From the NCBI GenBank assembly GCA_017469795.1, contig JAFUFT010000024.1, positions 1 to 47,019 of the forward strand: a stretch of 47,019 bases of DNA. Direction: 5' to 3'. Shown one piece after another: positions 1-8,506 of this stretch. Origin of the DNA: Oscillospiraceae bacterium (GTDB taxonomy: Bacteria; Bacillota; Clostridia; Oscillospirales; Oscillospiraceae). Position numbers and translations under genes: made by a program. Within the stretch, counting starts at the first letter, position 1. Every line of letters starts with the position of its first letter. The notes beneath the pieces are model-generated. The model saw only the letters and a list, made by a program, of their open reading frames with translations, ran no database searches and was not told the origin of the DNA.

Positions 1-242
1 CAAGTATGAAATTGTGGGGCATAAAACTTAACCGGGTGGGCTCCCAACTGAGCTACGAGCCCGTAAAAGGGCCTGCGAACGCAAACCCTGCAAGTATGAA
101 ATTGTGGGGCATAAAACTTAACCGGGTGGGCTCCCAACTGAGCTACGAGCCCGTAAAAGGGCCTGCGAACGCAAACCCTGCAAGTATGAAATTGTGGGGC
201 ATAAAACTTAACCGGGTGGGCTCCCAGCTGAGCTACAGGCCC
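1..242 (-). repeat. 90-bp tandem repeat with tRNA-like ends
   Basis: Two complete 90-bp units (1-90, 91-180) and a partial third (181-242) are nearly identical; the array may continue left of the window. On the minus strand, 242 to 159 begins with GGGCCTG, followed by TA and a perfect tRNA D-arm (GCTC-AGCTGG-GAGC), and ends with CAGGCCC, which pairs fully with the start. The 84-nt element therefore has a tRNA acceptor stem and D-arm. No normal anticodon arm and no standard GGTTCGANNCC T-arm can be found. The inner copies carry GGGCTCG instead of GGGCCTG, so their acceptor pairing is imperfect. The ends resemble tRNA-Ile from general knowledge. It is either a degenerate tRNA array or an unknown repeated RNA. 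Confidence 0.75.
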
Positions 243-302
243 AAATGCTTGATTATTTTATCACATCATTTGTCATTCGTCAACTGTTTTTTGCGCTGCT
301 GA

Positions 303-333
303 AAGGCCGTTTCCCAAGACGGGAAACGGCCTT
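303..333 (-). terminator. Rho-independent terminator after SDR operon
   Basis: A 13-bp perfect inverted repeat (AAGGCCGTTTCCC with its complement around AAGAC) lies 4 bp beyond the SDR stop. On the minus strand it is followed by T-rich sequence. Confidence 0.75.
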
Positions 334-337
334 CTGA

Positions 338-1042
338 TCAAATCACAAATCCGCCCGATACGTTGAGCACTTCGCCTGTGATGAATCCGGCCTGCGGAGA
401 GGCAAGAAACCACATGGCGTCCGCCACATCTTCCGGCCGGCCGAGGGTTTCCAGCGGAGTGTCCTGCCGGAGAGCCTCCAGATCCTCTGCGCTGAGGCTG
501 CGGAGCATATCGGTTTCGATCACGCCCGGCGCCACGGCGTTGACCCGGATGCCGGAGGGACCAAGCTCCTTGGCCAGGGATTTGGTCAGGCCGATCACAG
601 CGGCCTTGGAGGCGGCGTAGGCGGCCTCGCAGGAGGCTCCGACCAATCCCCACATGGAAGACGTATTCAGAATCACGCCGTCCTTTCGCGCCAGCATGGA
701 GGGCAGGGCGGCTTGAATGCACAGGTAAGCGCCGGTGACATTTACATCCATGATCCGCCGGAAGGTCTCCGGCCTGACCCAGTTGATGGGATTGTAGTCC
801 GCAATGCCCGCGTTGTTGATCAGCACATCCACCTGGGGAATCTGCCGGAACGCGTGGGCGACCTGCGCCTCATCTGAAACGTCGCACCGGATCGCGGTGG
901 CGCCGGTTTCCGCGGCGAGCTGCGCTGCGGCTTCTTCCGAAGCGGCGTACAGAAAACAGACCCGGTCGCCCTCTGCAGTGAATCGCCGTACCAGCGCGGC
1001 TCCGATGCCGCGGGAGCCTCCGGTGATGACTACGGTCCTCAT
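338..1042 (-). CDS. SDR-family oxidoreductase (FabG-like)
   Basis: A 234-residue classical short-chain dehydrogenase/reductase, the usual family length. The N-terminal Rossmann motif TGGSRGIG (residues 7-14) binds NAD(P), NNAG follows at 76-79, and the catalytic set is N101, S129, Y142 and K146 (YAASK). The closest family is 3-oxoacyl-ACP reductase FabG, but it sits alone rather than in a fatty-acid operon, so the substrate is unknown. Its start overlaps the end of the upstream ABC gene by 4 bp (ATGA), which indicates translational coupling, and a terminator follows. It is the last gene of the MarR/ABC exporter operon and may modify a compound linked to that exporter, which is inference only. 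Confidence 0.88.
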   Translation of the reverse strand: MRTVVITGGSRGIGAALVRRFTAEGDRVCFLYAASEEAAAQLAAETGATAIRCDVSDEAQVAHAFRQIPQVDVLINNAGIADYNPINWVRPETFRRIMDVNVTGAYLCIQAALPSMLARKDGVILNTSSMWGLVGASCEAAYAASKAAVIGLTKSLAKELGPSGIRVNAVAPGVIETDMLRSLSAEDLEALRQDTPLETLGRPEDVADAMWFLASPQAGFITGEVLNVSGGFVI

Positions 1043-3009
1043 GATTTCCGGAACCCTGCGGGGAATTTGCCGCCCGGGAACCCGCTGAACCCGGCGGGGG
1101 TCTGCGGCTCTTCCTCGACGGTGGCGCCGATGAACTGGCTGTTGTACAGGTCGTAATAGAAGCCCTTCTGATCCAGCAGCTCCTGATGGGTGCCCTGCTC
1201 GATGATGGAACCCTGATTCATTACGAGGATCAGGTCCGCGTCCCGAATCGTGCTGAGTCGGTGGGCAATGATGAAGGAGGTGCGGCCTTCCATGAGCTTG
1301 GACATGGCCCGCTGGATCAGGACCTCCGTTCGGGTATCCACGGAGGAGGTTGCCTCATCCAAAATCAGAATACTGGGATTGGAAAGGAAGGCTCGGGCGA
1401 TGGTCATCAGCTGCTTCTGCCCCTGGGAGATGTTGGTGGCGTCGTCGTTGATGACGGTATCATAGCCCTGGGGAAGCGTCTGGACGAAGTGATCCACATA
1501 CGCCATCTTCGCAGCGGCAATGATCTCCTCCTCGGTAGCCTCTTTGCCGGACAGAGAATTGTAGCCATAGGCGATGTTGTCCCGAATGGAGCCGCTGAAC
1601 AGCCATACATCCTGCAGCACCATGCCGATGTGGCTCCGCAGGTCCTCTCTGGGGATGCTGCGGATATCGGTGCCGTCGATGGCGATGCGGCCGCCGTTCA
1701 CCTCGTAGAACCGCATCAGCAGGTTCACCAGCGTGGTCTTGCCTGCGCCGGTGGGACCGACGATGGCGACCTTCTCGCCGGGACGGACCACAAGGTTCAG
1801 ATGCTCGATCAGTTTGGTCTCCGGCTTGTAGCTGAAGGAAACGTCCTCGAAGGACACCACTCTGGGCTCCGCCAGATGGTGCAGCGGCTCCTGATCCTCC
1901 ATGGCTTCCTCCTCGTCCAGCAGCTCAAAGACCCGCTCGGCAGAGGCAATGGTGGACTGGATGGTGGAGGCGATGGAGGCGGTCTGGGTAATGGGCATCA
2001 TAAGCTGCCGGGAATAGGTGATGATGGCGGTCAGATCGCCCAGCCGCACCACCATGCCGAAGGGGCCACCGCCCACGATCCACATGCCGCCAAGCACGCA
2101 GACCACCACATAGTTGAGGTTGTTGATGACGCCCATGGCGGGCTGGATCACGCCGGAGATGAACGATGCTTTGAAGGAGGACTGGAACAGGGTCTCATTT
2201 TCCTTCGTGAAGTTCTCCATGGCGGCCTCCTGCCGTCCGAAGAGTTTGACCACGGTGTGTCCAGTGTACATTTCTTCAATCTGGCCGTTGAGGTTGCCGG
2301 TGGAGGCCCACTGGGCGGTGAAGTACTGCTTTGCCTTGGCGGCGATGACCCGGGTCATCATAAAGCAGAGGATGATGGTCAGTATGCTCACCAGGGTCAG
2401 CACCCAGTTGAGGATGAACATGAACACCAGCACGCTGATCAGGGTGATGAGCGCAGAGATGATCTGAACCAGGCTCATCTGAAGTGTCATGGAGATGTTC
2501 TCTACGTCATTGGCCACCCGGGAGAGAATATCGCCCCGGGAGTGGGAGTCAAAATACTTGATGGGGAGCTTTTTTAGCTTCTGGTCGATCATCTTCCGCA
2601 TATCGTAGACCATATGCTGGCTGACGTTGATCATAATGAATTGCTGGCACAGGTTGCAGATCACCGTCAGCAGATACAGTGCGCCGACGATCAGGGCCGC
2701 ATGGCGCAGGGCTGCAAAGTCGATGCTGCCGGTGCCGGCCTCCCGGGCCTTGACGCCGTCGGTGATCACATTGACCATATCCGCCAGTTTCATGGGGGCG
2801 TAGGTGGTGGCCACCGTATAGATGATGGTCATGATTACGGTCAGAATCAGCAGGGGAATCTGCGGACGAAGCAGTTCCAGCAGCCGTTTCAGCGTTCCCT
2901 TGAAGTCATTGGCCTTTTCATCGCTTCCGACGAACCGGCCGCCTGCATGACGCTTCATGCGCTGCATCTGGAGTTCTCGTTTTTCCTTCTCGACTTCTTC
3001 GTTTGCCAT
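1039..3009 (-). CDS. ABC exporter, ATPase-competent half
   Basis: A 656-residue fused membrane/ATPase half-transporter. Six transmembrane helices lie roughly in residues 50-340, after a charged N-terminus. The nucleotide-binding domain has Walker A GPTGAGKTT (418-426), an ISQGQ signature (527-531), Walker B ILILDE with catalytic Glu (547-552) and a switch His (H583). The catalytic residues of this half are therefore intact. It starts 1 bp after the other half-transporter, so the two should form a heterodimeric type IV exporter of the LmrCD/BmrCD/TM287-288 kind. The tail (about 637-656) is rich in Gly, Phe and Pro, which is unusual. The substrate is not visible; multidrug or lipid-like compounds are typical. 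Confidence 0.92.
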   Translation of the reverse strand: MANEEVEKEKRELQMQRMKRHAGGRFVGSDEKANDFKGTLKRLLELLRPQIPLLILTVIMTIIYTVATTYAPMKLADMVNVITDGVKAREAGTGSIDFAALRHAALIVGALYLLTVICNLCQQFIMINVSQHMVYDMRKMIDQKLKKLPIKYFDSHSRGDILSRVANDVENISMTLQMSLVQIISALITLISVLVFMFILNWVLTLVSILTIILCFMMTRVIAAKAKQYFTAQWASTGNLNGQIEEMYTGHTVVKLFGRQEAAMENFTKENETLFQSSFKASFISGVIQPAMGVINNLNYVVVCVLGGMWIVGGGPFGMVVRLGDLTAIITYSRQLMMPITQTASIASTIQSTIASAERVFELLDEEEAMEDQEPLHHLAEPRVVSFEDVSFSYKPETKLIEHLNLVVRPGEKVAIVGPTGAGKTTLVNLLMRFYEVNGGRIAIDGTDIRSIPREDLRSHIGMVLQDVWLFSGSIRDNIAYGYNSLSGKEATEEEIIAAAKMAYVDHFVQTLPQGYDTVINDDATNISQGQKQLMTIARAFLSNPSILILDEATSSVDTRTEVLIQRAMSKLMEGRTSFIIAHRLSTIRDADLILVMNQGSIIEQGTHQELLDQKGFYYDLYNSQFIGATVEEEPQTPAGFSGFPGGKFPAGFRKS

Positions 3010-4737
3010 TTACGCCACCTCCTCTGCGCTGAGCTGGGACAGTACGATTTCCTTATAGACCTGACAGGTTTCCATGAGCTGCTTGTGGGTGCCGATTCCG
3101 GCGATTTTGCCCTCGTCCAGAACGATGATCCGGTCCGCACCGAGGACGGTCGTCACACGCTGGGCAACGATCAGCACTGCCGCGCCCTGGGTCTCCTTCG
3201 CCAGAGCCTGCCGGAGCAGGGCGTCAGTCTTGAAGTCCAGCGCGGAGAAGCTGTCGTCAAAGATATACACATCGGGCCGGCGGATGATCGCCCGGGCGAT
3301 GGCCAGACGCTGACGCTGGCCGCCGGAGACGTTGGTGCCGCCCTGGGAGATGGAGGATTCCAGCTTGTCGGGCATCTGGGACACAAAGTCCTTGCCCTGG
3401 GCCACCTCCAGCGCGTGCCACATCTCCTCCTCTGTGGCGTCGGATTTGCCGTACTGCAGGTTGGAGGCCACAGTGCCGTCGAAGAGCAGCGCCTTCTGGG
3501 GAACCACACCCAGATGCTCCCGGAGCTTTGCCTGGGGCAGATCCCGGATGTCCACGCCGTTGAGCAGGATCTGCCCCTCGCTGGCCTCGTAGATCCGGGG
3601 GATCAGGTTCACCAGAGTGGATTTACCGGAACCTGTGGAACCGATGATGGCGGTGGTCTCGCCGGGACCGGTCACAAAGCTGATGTGTTCCAGCACCGGA
3701 CGGTCCGCCTCGGGATAGTGGAAGGAGACATCCCGGAACTCCAGCGAGGAGAACGACCCAATGTCACCATCGTTGGTGCCGTTGTCCTGAATGGAGGGCT
3801 CATAGTTGAGGACCGCGTTGATACGGCTGACGGAGGTCATGGCACGGGGAATCATGTTCATCATCATGGACGAAGCCATGACGCTCATCAGGATCTGCAT
3901 CAGATAGGTGACGAACGCAGTCAGGGAACCGATCTCCATGCCGCCGGTGTCGATCCGGATGGCGCCCATGTAGTAGGCTGCCAGAGTGGCCATATTCATG
4001 ACCAGACTGACCACAGGCATCAGGGACATCATCAGCCGCTCGGACTTGAGGCCGATGCGGAGCATCTCCATGTTTGCCTGATCGTAGCGGGCTTCCTCAT
4101 ATTCTGTCCGGACAAAAGCCCGGATGACCCGGATGCCCGTCAGCTTTTCCCGCATGATCTGGTTCAGAAGATCCACCTGGGTCTGGCGGCGCTTGAACCA
4201 GGGGTGGGATTTCCGGGTGATGAACAGCACGGCCACCGTGATGATGGGAACGATGAAGACCAGAATCACGCTGAGCTTCACGTCCTGCTTCAGGCACATG
4301 ACAATGCCGCCGATCAGCAGAATGGGTGTGGTGATGATAGTCCGCAGCAGCATCTGCATCATCATTTGCAGCTGGTTGACGTCGTTGGTGGTACGGGTGA
4401 TGAGGGAAGGCGTGCCGAACTTGTCCAGATCCGACTGGGAGAAGGACTGAACCTTGGTGAACAGGGCCAGACGCATATCCCGGCCGTAGGCCAGAGAGGT
4501 CTTGGTGGAGAAGTATGTGGTGCCGACCGTGCAGGCTCCGACGATCAGAGCCACCACCAGCATAATGGCACCGTAGGAGAGGATCTTGCCGATGTCTCCC
4601 TTCATGACGCCCTGATCGATGATGGTGGCGTTCAGATCCGGCAGGTACAGATCGCTGAAGCTCTGGGCCGCGATAAATACAATCGTCAGAACGATCCACC
4701 ATTTATAGGGGTTTAGAAATTTCAAAAAGTTCTTCAA
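3010..4737 (-). CDS. ABC exporter, degenerate-site half
   Basis: A 575-residue half-transporter with six transmembrane helices (about 15-300) and a C-terminal ATPase domain. Walker A is GSTGSGKST (366-374) and the signature VSGGQ (470-474). The residue after the Walker B Asp is Asp (YIFDD, D495) instead of the catalytic Glu, and the switch His is Gln (AQR, Q527). These two changes mark the half that contributes the non-hydrolytic site in heterodimeric exporters. Its partner at 1039-3009 carries the complementary intact residues. Its start codon overlaps the end of the MarR gene by 4 bp, so expression is coupled to the regulator. Confidence 0.92.
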   Translation of the reverse strand: MKNFLKFLNPYKWWIVLTIVFIAAQSFSDLYLPDLNATIIDQGVMKGDIGKILSYGAIMLVVALIVGACTVGTTYFSTKTSLAYGRDMRLALFTKVQSFSQSDLDKFGTPSLITRTTNDVNQLQMMMQMLLRTIITTPILLIGGIVMCLKQDVKLSVILVFIVPIITVAVLFITRKSHPWFKRRQTQVDLLNQIMREKLTGIRVIRAFVRTEYEEARYDQANMEMLRIGLKSERLMMSLMPVVSLVMNMATLAAYYMGAIRIDTGGMEIGSLTAFVTYLMQILMSVMASSMMMNMIPRAMTSVSRINAVLNYEPSIQDNGTNDGDIGSFSSLEFRDVSFHYPEADRPVLEHISFVTGPGETTAIIGSTGSGKSTLVNLIPRIYEASEGQILLNGVDIRDLPQAKLREHLGVVPQKALLFDGTVASNLQYGKSDATEEEMWHALEVAQGKDFVSQMPDKLESSISQGGTNVSGGQRQRLAIARAIIRRPDVYIFDDSFSALDFKTDALLRQALAKETQGAAVLIVAQRVTTVLGADRIIVLDEGKIAGIGTHKQLMETCQVYKEIVLSQLSAEEVA

Positions 4738-5300
4738 TGTGCGTCACTCCTCGCAGGGGATTCCGGATGTTCCTTCAGGATGCTCCGGAGGTTTTCCTCC
4801 ATCTGTATCATGGAGGAGAGCATGGTGTCAAAGTCTGTCTCTGGGATGCCGGAGATGCACCGGGCAAAGTAGGCATTGACATTTTTCTGGTTTTCCGCGT
4901 CGATGACAAGCGCGGATTCCGTGGGATAGATCCGGGAAATGCGCTGGTCCTCCTGATCAGGCCGGCGGTCGATGTAGCCGGACTTCTCCATCTTCTGCAG
5001 CATGACCGTGGCGGTTGCCCGCTGAATATGGAGCTTGTCAGCCAGCTCCCTCTGGCTCAGTCCGGGATGGCGGATGATGACCTTCATGGCGCCGGCCTGC
5101 GCGGGAGGAAGTCCGTCGTCCCGGAACAGGGATCGAAACGCCATGTGGTGCAGCCGTCCCAGCAGCTCGATCTTGCGGATGGCTGCGAATTCCCGGGATT
5201 CCTCCTCCGGCTCCTCGTCCTCCGCAAAGGGCGGGCGCCGGTCCGGAGGACAGCCGTCGTAAAGCGGATCCTGTTCCCAGGGTTCTTCCGGGTGCTTCAT
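4734..5300 (-). CDS. MarR-family transcriptional regulator
   Basis: A 188-residue protein with an acidic N-terminal extension (about 1-40) and then a winged helix-turn-helix: residues about 66-125, including LSQRELADKL, a recognition helix IQRATATVMLQKME and the wing DRRPDQEDQR. It is the first gene of the operon with the two ABC halves and the SDR. The arrangement matches MarR repressors that control their own drug exporter and are released by the exported ligand. The start has a strong upstream site (GGAAGGAG). The promoter and a palindromic candidate operator lie at 5347-5410. The acidic extension is longer than in typical MarR proteins of about 145 residues. Confidence 0.9.
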   Translation of the reverse strand: MKHPEEPWEQDPLYDGCPPDRRPPFAEDEEPEEESREFAAIRKIELLGRLHHMAFRSLFRDDGLPPAQAGAMKVIIRHPGLSQRELADKLHIQRATATVMLQKMEKSGYIDRRPDQEDQRISRIYPTESALVIDAENQKNVNAYFARCISGIPETDFDTMLSSMIQMEENLRSILKEHPESPARSDAH

Positions 5301-5346
5301 GTATGGATGCTCCTTCCTTGAAAAGTTTCAATCCGGAATGTAATAC

Positions 5347-5410
5347 AGCAAACTGTCATTTATCTAACAATTAGCAAACTAACAATACAGCATTTCCAAG
5401 AGAATGTCAA
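5347..5410 (-). promoter_or_regulatory. Promoter and likely MarR operator
   Basis: On the minus strand TTGACA (5405-5410) and TATTGT (5382-5387) are 17 bp apart. The palindrome-like TTAGCAAACTAA (5371-5382) covers the expected start of transcription, and its core AGCAAACT recurs at 5347-5354. An operator over the start site would allow autorepression by the MarR protein. The promoter is well supported; the operator is inference. Confidence 0.6.
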
Positions 5411-5460
5411 CTGTTTTTTTATGTAGTTTCCATGGAGCGGGAAGTTCGGAATAAAGAAAT

Positions 5461-5483
5461 CCCGGCACACGGTGTGTGCCGGG
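5461..5483 (-). terminator. Terminator after CoA-transferase
   Basis: A 10-bp GC-rich inverted repeat (CCCGGCACAC and its complement) lies 16 bp after the CoA-transferase stop and is followed on the minus strand by ATTTCTTTATT. The T-run is imperfect. Confidence 0.6.
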
Positions 5484-5499
5484 ATAATCGGGATGCGAA

Positions 5500-6810
5500 T
5501 CAGAAGTAGTAAAGCTCCTTGGCAGCGCGGGTCAGTTCCTCGCGGTCCTCGGGATGGGCCAGACCGATGAGCAGCTTGGCGCGCTCCCGGACGGTGGTGC
5601 CGCGCAGGTCGGCGATGCCGTTCTCGGTGACCACATACTGGACGTAGTTGCGCTGATGGGTGACCACGGCGCCGGGGGTAAGGGTGGCCTTGATCTTGGG
5701 CATGCCCTTCTTGGTACGGCTGGAGAAGCACAGGATGCCCTTGCCGTGCTCGGCGAAGTAGGTGCCCAGGGTGAAGCAGAAGCCGCCGCCGGAACCGGAA
5801 TACTGCACAGGGCCGATGGACTCGGCGCAGACCTGGCCGGTCAGGTCGATCTCAACCAGGGTGTTGATGGAGACCATGTGGTCCTGCCGGGCAATGTTGG
5901 CGGGGTTCAGGACTTCGGGGCCGGGACGCATGACGCACTTGGGGTTGTCGTGCAGATACTTGTAGAGCTCATGGACGCCGTCAGCGAAGACGCCGACATG
6001 CAGACCCGTGTCGTAGGGTTTCCGGGCGCCGGTGATGACGCCGGCGTCGATCAGGGTGGCCATGGAGGAGGTGAACTGCTCGGTATGCAGACCCAGATCC
6101 TTCTTGTCCATCAGGTGCTTGCCCACGGTGTCGGGAATACCGCCGATGCCCATCTGGATGGAGTCGCCGTCCTCGATCAGTGAGGCGACCATCTCGCCGA
6201 TCTTGTCTTCTTCAGGCGTGGTCTGGGGCGTGCCGATGCAGTACTCAGGGGTGTTGACCTCATAGAGCAGGGTGACAGCCTCCACAGGAATGGCAGCGGA
6301 GCCGTTCATGTAGGTCAGATTGGGGTTGACCTCCACGATGATGGTCTTGTGCTGCTCAATGGCGTCCTTCACAGCGTAGTACTCAATGGTCTGGTTCATG
6401 CCGATGTACATATTGCCGTGCTCGTCCATGGGGGAGACCTGTGCGGTGAAGATGTTGCAGGGCTTGTGCTTGTTGACCATGCGGTAGTAGTTGGGAAGGT
6501 CAACGGGAATGAAGCTGGCGTTGAGCAGCTTGTGAGCCTGCCGGTAGGAGGGGCCGTAGAAATAGTTGTGGCAGTTGATGTGACCGTTCATGCCGGGAGT
6601 CATCATGAAGGGATAGGAGCCGATGCGGCTCTTGTAGACGATGACGTTGTCAACACGATCGGCGATCTCATGCAGGCGGCCGAACAGGGTCTCAGGCTCG
6701 TTGTAGTTGTTGGAGCACCAGATCACGTCGCCGGACTTGATCATGGCAAGGGCGTCCTCTACGGTGCCCATTTTACTGTCGTAGATCTTTTTGTAATCTT
6801 CGTAAGTCAT
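5500..6810 (-). CDS. Acetyl-CoA hydrolase/transferase family protein
   Basis: A 436-residue family I-type CoA-transferase, similar in layout to 4-hydroxybutyrate or butyryl-CoA:acetate CoA-transferases. It would move CoA between an acyl-CoA and a free acid such as acetate in the cytoplasm, a step common in butyrate-forming gut anaerobes. The catalytic Glu is probably E244 in LHTEQF. The Gly-rich MGIGGIP (220-226) and the later GSGGG segment fit CoA binding. An in-frame extension to 7074 exists, but the ATG at 6810 has the ribosome site (AGAGG, 9 nt upstream) and lies below a strong promoter. It stands alone, so the acyl substrate cannot be told. Confidence 0.88.
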   Translation of the reverse strand: MTYEDYKKIYDSKMGTVEDALAMIKSGDVIWCSNNYNEPETLFGRLHEIADRVDNVIVYKSRIGSYPFMMTPGMNGHINCHNYFYGPSYRQAHKLLNASFIPVDLPNYYRMVNKHKPCNIFTAQVSPMDEHGNMYIGMNQTIEYYAVKDAIEQHKTIIVEVNPNLTYMNGSAAIPVEAVTLLYEVNTPEYCIGTPQTTPEEDKIGEMVASLIEDGDSIQMGIGGIPDTVGKHLMDKKDLGLHTEQFTSSMATLIDAGVITGARKPYDTGLHVGVFADGVHELYKYLHDNPKCVMRPGPEVLNPANIARQDHMVSINTLVEIDLTGQVCAESIGPVQYSGSGGGFCFTLGTYFAEHGKGILCFSSRTKKGMPKIKATLTPGAVVTHQRNYVQYVVTENGIADLRGTTVRERAKLLIGLAHPEDREELTRAAKELYYF

Positions 6811-6867
6811 GCAGTAAACCTCTTTCCGGGGGCATCCCCAAATAATGTTATAAACGTAGCTTGTTTT

Positions 6868-6896
6868 ATTATACAAATTTGTCCCGGGATTTGCAA
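6868..6896 (-). promoter_or_regulatory. Promoter of CoA-transferase gene
   Basis: On the minus strand TTGCAA (6891-6896) and a perfect TATAAT (6868-6873) are 17 bp apart. The spacer contains CCCGGG. A short GGGG/CCCC hairpin lies in the untranslated leader. Nothing else is visible between 6811 and 7000. Confidence 0.75.
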
Positions 6897-7000
6897 TAGA
6901 AAGTCTACCGAAAAGCAGAAAATGTGCGCTTTTCCCTTTGGGCAGATTATATAACGGGTGATATATAGCTTCTTTTGGCCGGAGGAGCCGGGAAAAAGCA

Positions 7001-7026
7001 AAAATCCACGGCGAAAGCCGTGGATT
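7001..7026 (-). terminator. Terminator of rpmB
   Basis: AAATCCACGGC and its complement form a long stem around a short loop. On the minus strand TTTTT and a further T-rich run follow. It begins 12 bp after the rpmB stop. Confidence 0.85.
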
Positions 7027-7037
7027 TACTCGTGGGA

Positions 7038-7226
7038 TCAGACCGCACGGGTGACCTTGCCGGAGCGCAGACACCTTGTACAGACGTATACATGGCGCGG
7101 AGTACCGTCGACAATTGCCTTAACGCGCTTCACATTGGGCTTCCAAGCCTTGTTGGAGCGTCTGTGAGAATGGGAAACTTTAATACCAAAGGTCACGCCC
7201 TTGCCGCAAAAATCACACTTAGCCAT
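7038..7226 (-). CDS. rpmB: 50S ribosomal protein L28
   Basis: A 62-residue protein with the typical L28 order: MAKCDFCGKG at the start, SHSHRRSNKAWKPN in the middle and a CTRCLRSGKV end. It carries C4, C7, C49 and C52, so it is the zinc-binding (C+) form. It is a structural component of the large ribosomal subunit. The open frame extends to 7418, but the ATG at 7226 has AGGAGG at the right distance and sits below a consensus promoter. It is monocistronic, which is common for this gene. Confidence 0.96.
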   Translation of the reverse strand: MAKCDFCGKGVTFGIKVSHSHRRSNKAWKPNVKRVKAIVDGTPRHVYVCTRCLRSGKVTRAV

Positions 7227-7284
7227 TAGCTGCACCTCCTCGCCGTATATAAAATGGCAGATTGCCTTTTGAGCATCGGCTAAC

Positions 7285-7313
7285 ATTATAGCAGGACAAG
7301 AATTAAAATGCAA
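7285..7313 (-). promoter_or_regulatory. rpmB promoter
   Basis: On the minus strand TTGCAT (7308-7313), a 17-bp spacer and a perfect TATAAT (7285-7290). It lies back to back with the hprK promoter. Confidence 0.85.
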
Positions 7314-7357
7314 CACTTTTTTTCGTTTTTTTATTTTTCCGGGGCAGACGCCCGATG

Positions 7358-7386
7358 TTGCGAAAACCACGGGAAAGCGGTATAAT
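7358..7386 (+). promoter_or_regulatory. hprK promoter
   Basis: TTGCGA (7358-7363), a 17-bp spacer and TATAAT (7381-7386), 30 bp before the hprK start codon. Confidence 0.85.
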
Positions 7387-7416
7387 AATATAAAATGTGC
7401 AGAAGGAAGTGTCTCC

Positions 7417-8361
7417 ATGGCTGTTTATATGGTCCCGCTTGCGAATTTGGCTGAGGAATTCAAGCTGGAACTGCTGTTCCGGGCTTCGGATTTTGACCGG
7501 ATCCAGATCATTACGGAGGATGTCAGCCGTCCGTCCCTGCAGCTGGCCGGCTTTTTTGAACACTTTGAGCCGTCCCGGCTCCAGGTTATCGGACGGGTGG
7601 AGAATACCTACCTGGCGGGACTGACGCCGGAGCAGCGGGTGGTGGCCTTTGACCGGCTGTTCTCCTACCGGCCTCCGGCGCTGATCCTGGCCAGAAATCA
7701 GGAGCCTTGGGACGAGTGCATGGTGATGGCCCGGAAGCACAACGTTTCCATCCTCCGAAGCGAGGAGACTACCTCGGAGCTGGTGTCCTCCATGATCGCC
7801 ACCCTCAAGCACCATCTGGCTCCCCGGCTCACCCGCCACGGCGTGCTGATCGAAGTCCACGGCGAGGGCATGCTTCTGCTGGGCGAGAGCGGCGTGGGCA
7901 AGAGCGAGGCTGCCATTGAACTGGTCAAGCGCGGTCACCGTCTGATTGCGGACGACGCGGTGGAGATCAAAAAAGAGGGGGCCTACCTGCTGACCGGCTC
8001 CGCGCCGGAGCTGATCCGGCACTATATCGAGCTTCGCGGGATCGGCGTGATCAACGTGGCCCGGCTCTTCGGCATGGGCGCTGTCAAAGACTCCGCCAGC
8101 ATTGATATCGTGGTGAATCTGGAGGCCTGGCGGGACGACGCCACTTACGACCGGTTGGGGGTGGACAATGAGTTCACCACGATCCTGGACGTGAAGCTCC
8201 CCATGCTGACCATTCCGGTGAAGCCGGGACGGAACCTGGCAGTAATCCTGGAGGTGGCGGCCATGAACAACCGCCAGAAGAAAATGGGATACAACGCAGC
8301 CATGGAGTTTACCGAGCAGATCAACCGTCATATCGACGCGACGATGGCGGCGCAGGAATAA
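7417..8361 (+). CDS. hprK: HPr kinase/phosphorylase
   Basis: A 314-residue protein of normal family length. HprK phosphorylates HPr on a serine with ATP or pyrophosphate when glycolytic intermediates are high, and reverses this when they fall. Ser-phosphorylated HPr is the CcpA co-repressor in Firmicutes. The N-terminal domain is followed by the C-terminal kinase fold with P-loop GESGVGKS (156-163) and the family signature IELRGIGVINV (204-214). The start at 7417 has GGAAG 7-9 nt upstream; M5 is an alternative. It has its own promoter and terminator, with no PTS or lgt gene beside it. Confidence 0.96.
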   Translation: MAVYMVPLANLAEEFKLELLFRASDFDRIQIITEDVSRPSLQLAGFFEHFEPSRLQVIGRVENTYLAGLTPEQRVVAFDRLFSYRPPALILARNQEPWDECMVMARKHNVSILRSEETTSELVSSMIATLKHHLAPRLTRHGVLIEVHGEGMLLLGESGVGKSEAAIELVKRGHRLIADDAVEIKKEGAYLLTGSAPELIRHYIELRGIGVINVARLFGMGAVKDSASIDIVVNLEAWRDDATYDRLGVDNEFTTILDVKLPMLTIPVKPGRNLAVILEVAAMNNRQKKMGYNAAMEFTEQINRHIDATMAAQE

Positions 8362-8400
8362 AAAGCAGAGCGGCGGCAGGATTTCCTGCCGCTGCTTTTG
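8361..8400 (+). terminator. Terminator of hprK
   Basis: A stem of GCGGCAGG with its complement around a short AT loop, extended by AGC/GCT, ends in CTTTTG directly after the hprK stop. Confidence 0.75.
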
Positions 8401-8465
8401 CATAACCGGCGGTTATAGATTATGATTTTTCGGTATTTGCGAACCGCAGCAGTACCATGGTAAAC

Positions 8466-8471
8466 TATAAT
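8466..8471 (+). promoter_or_regulatory. Possible -10 element of the lipoprotein gene
   Basis: A perfect TATAAT lies 36 bp before the lipoprotein ATG. The only good -35 candidate, TTGCGA (8437-8442), is 23 bp away, which is too far, so activator help may be needed. This is a weak call. Confidence 0.4.
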
Positions 8472-8506
8472 GGTATTATCAGAACAATAAGAAAGGAAGA
8501 TCTGTT

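Noticed and set aside
159..242. A normal, functional tRNA gene
   Set aside because: The acceptor stem and D-arm are present, but no anticodon stem-loop of five pairs and seven bases and no standard T-arm can be drawn.
6..302. A 98-codon open frame made of three copies of a 30-residue repeat
   Set aside because: It follows only from the 90-bp repeat length being a multiple of three; no ribosome site exists, and the opposite strand shows a tRNA-like design.
1186..4716. Long plus-strand open frames opposite the ABC exporter genes
   Set aside because: They are rich in His, Gln and Gly, as antisense shadows of GC-rich membrane-protein genes usually are, and lack ribosome sites and known motifs.
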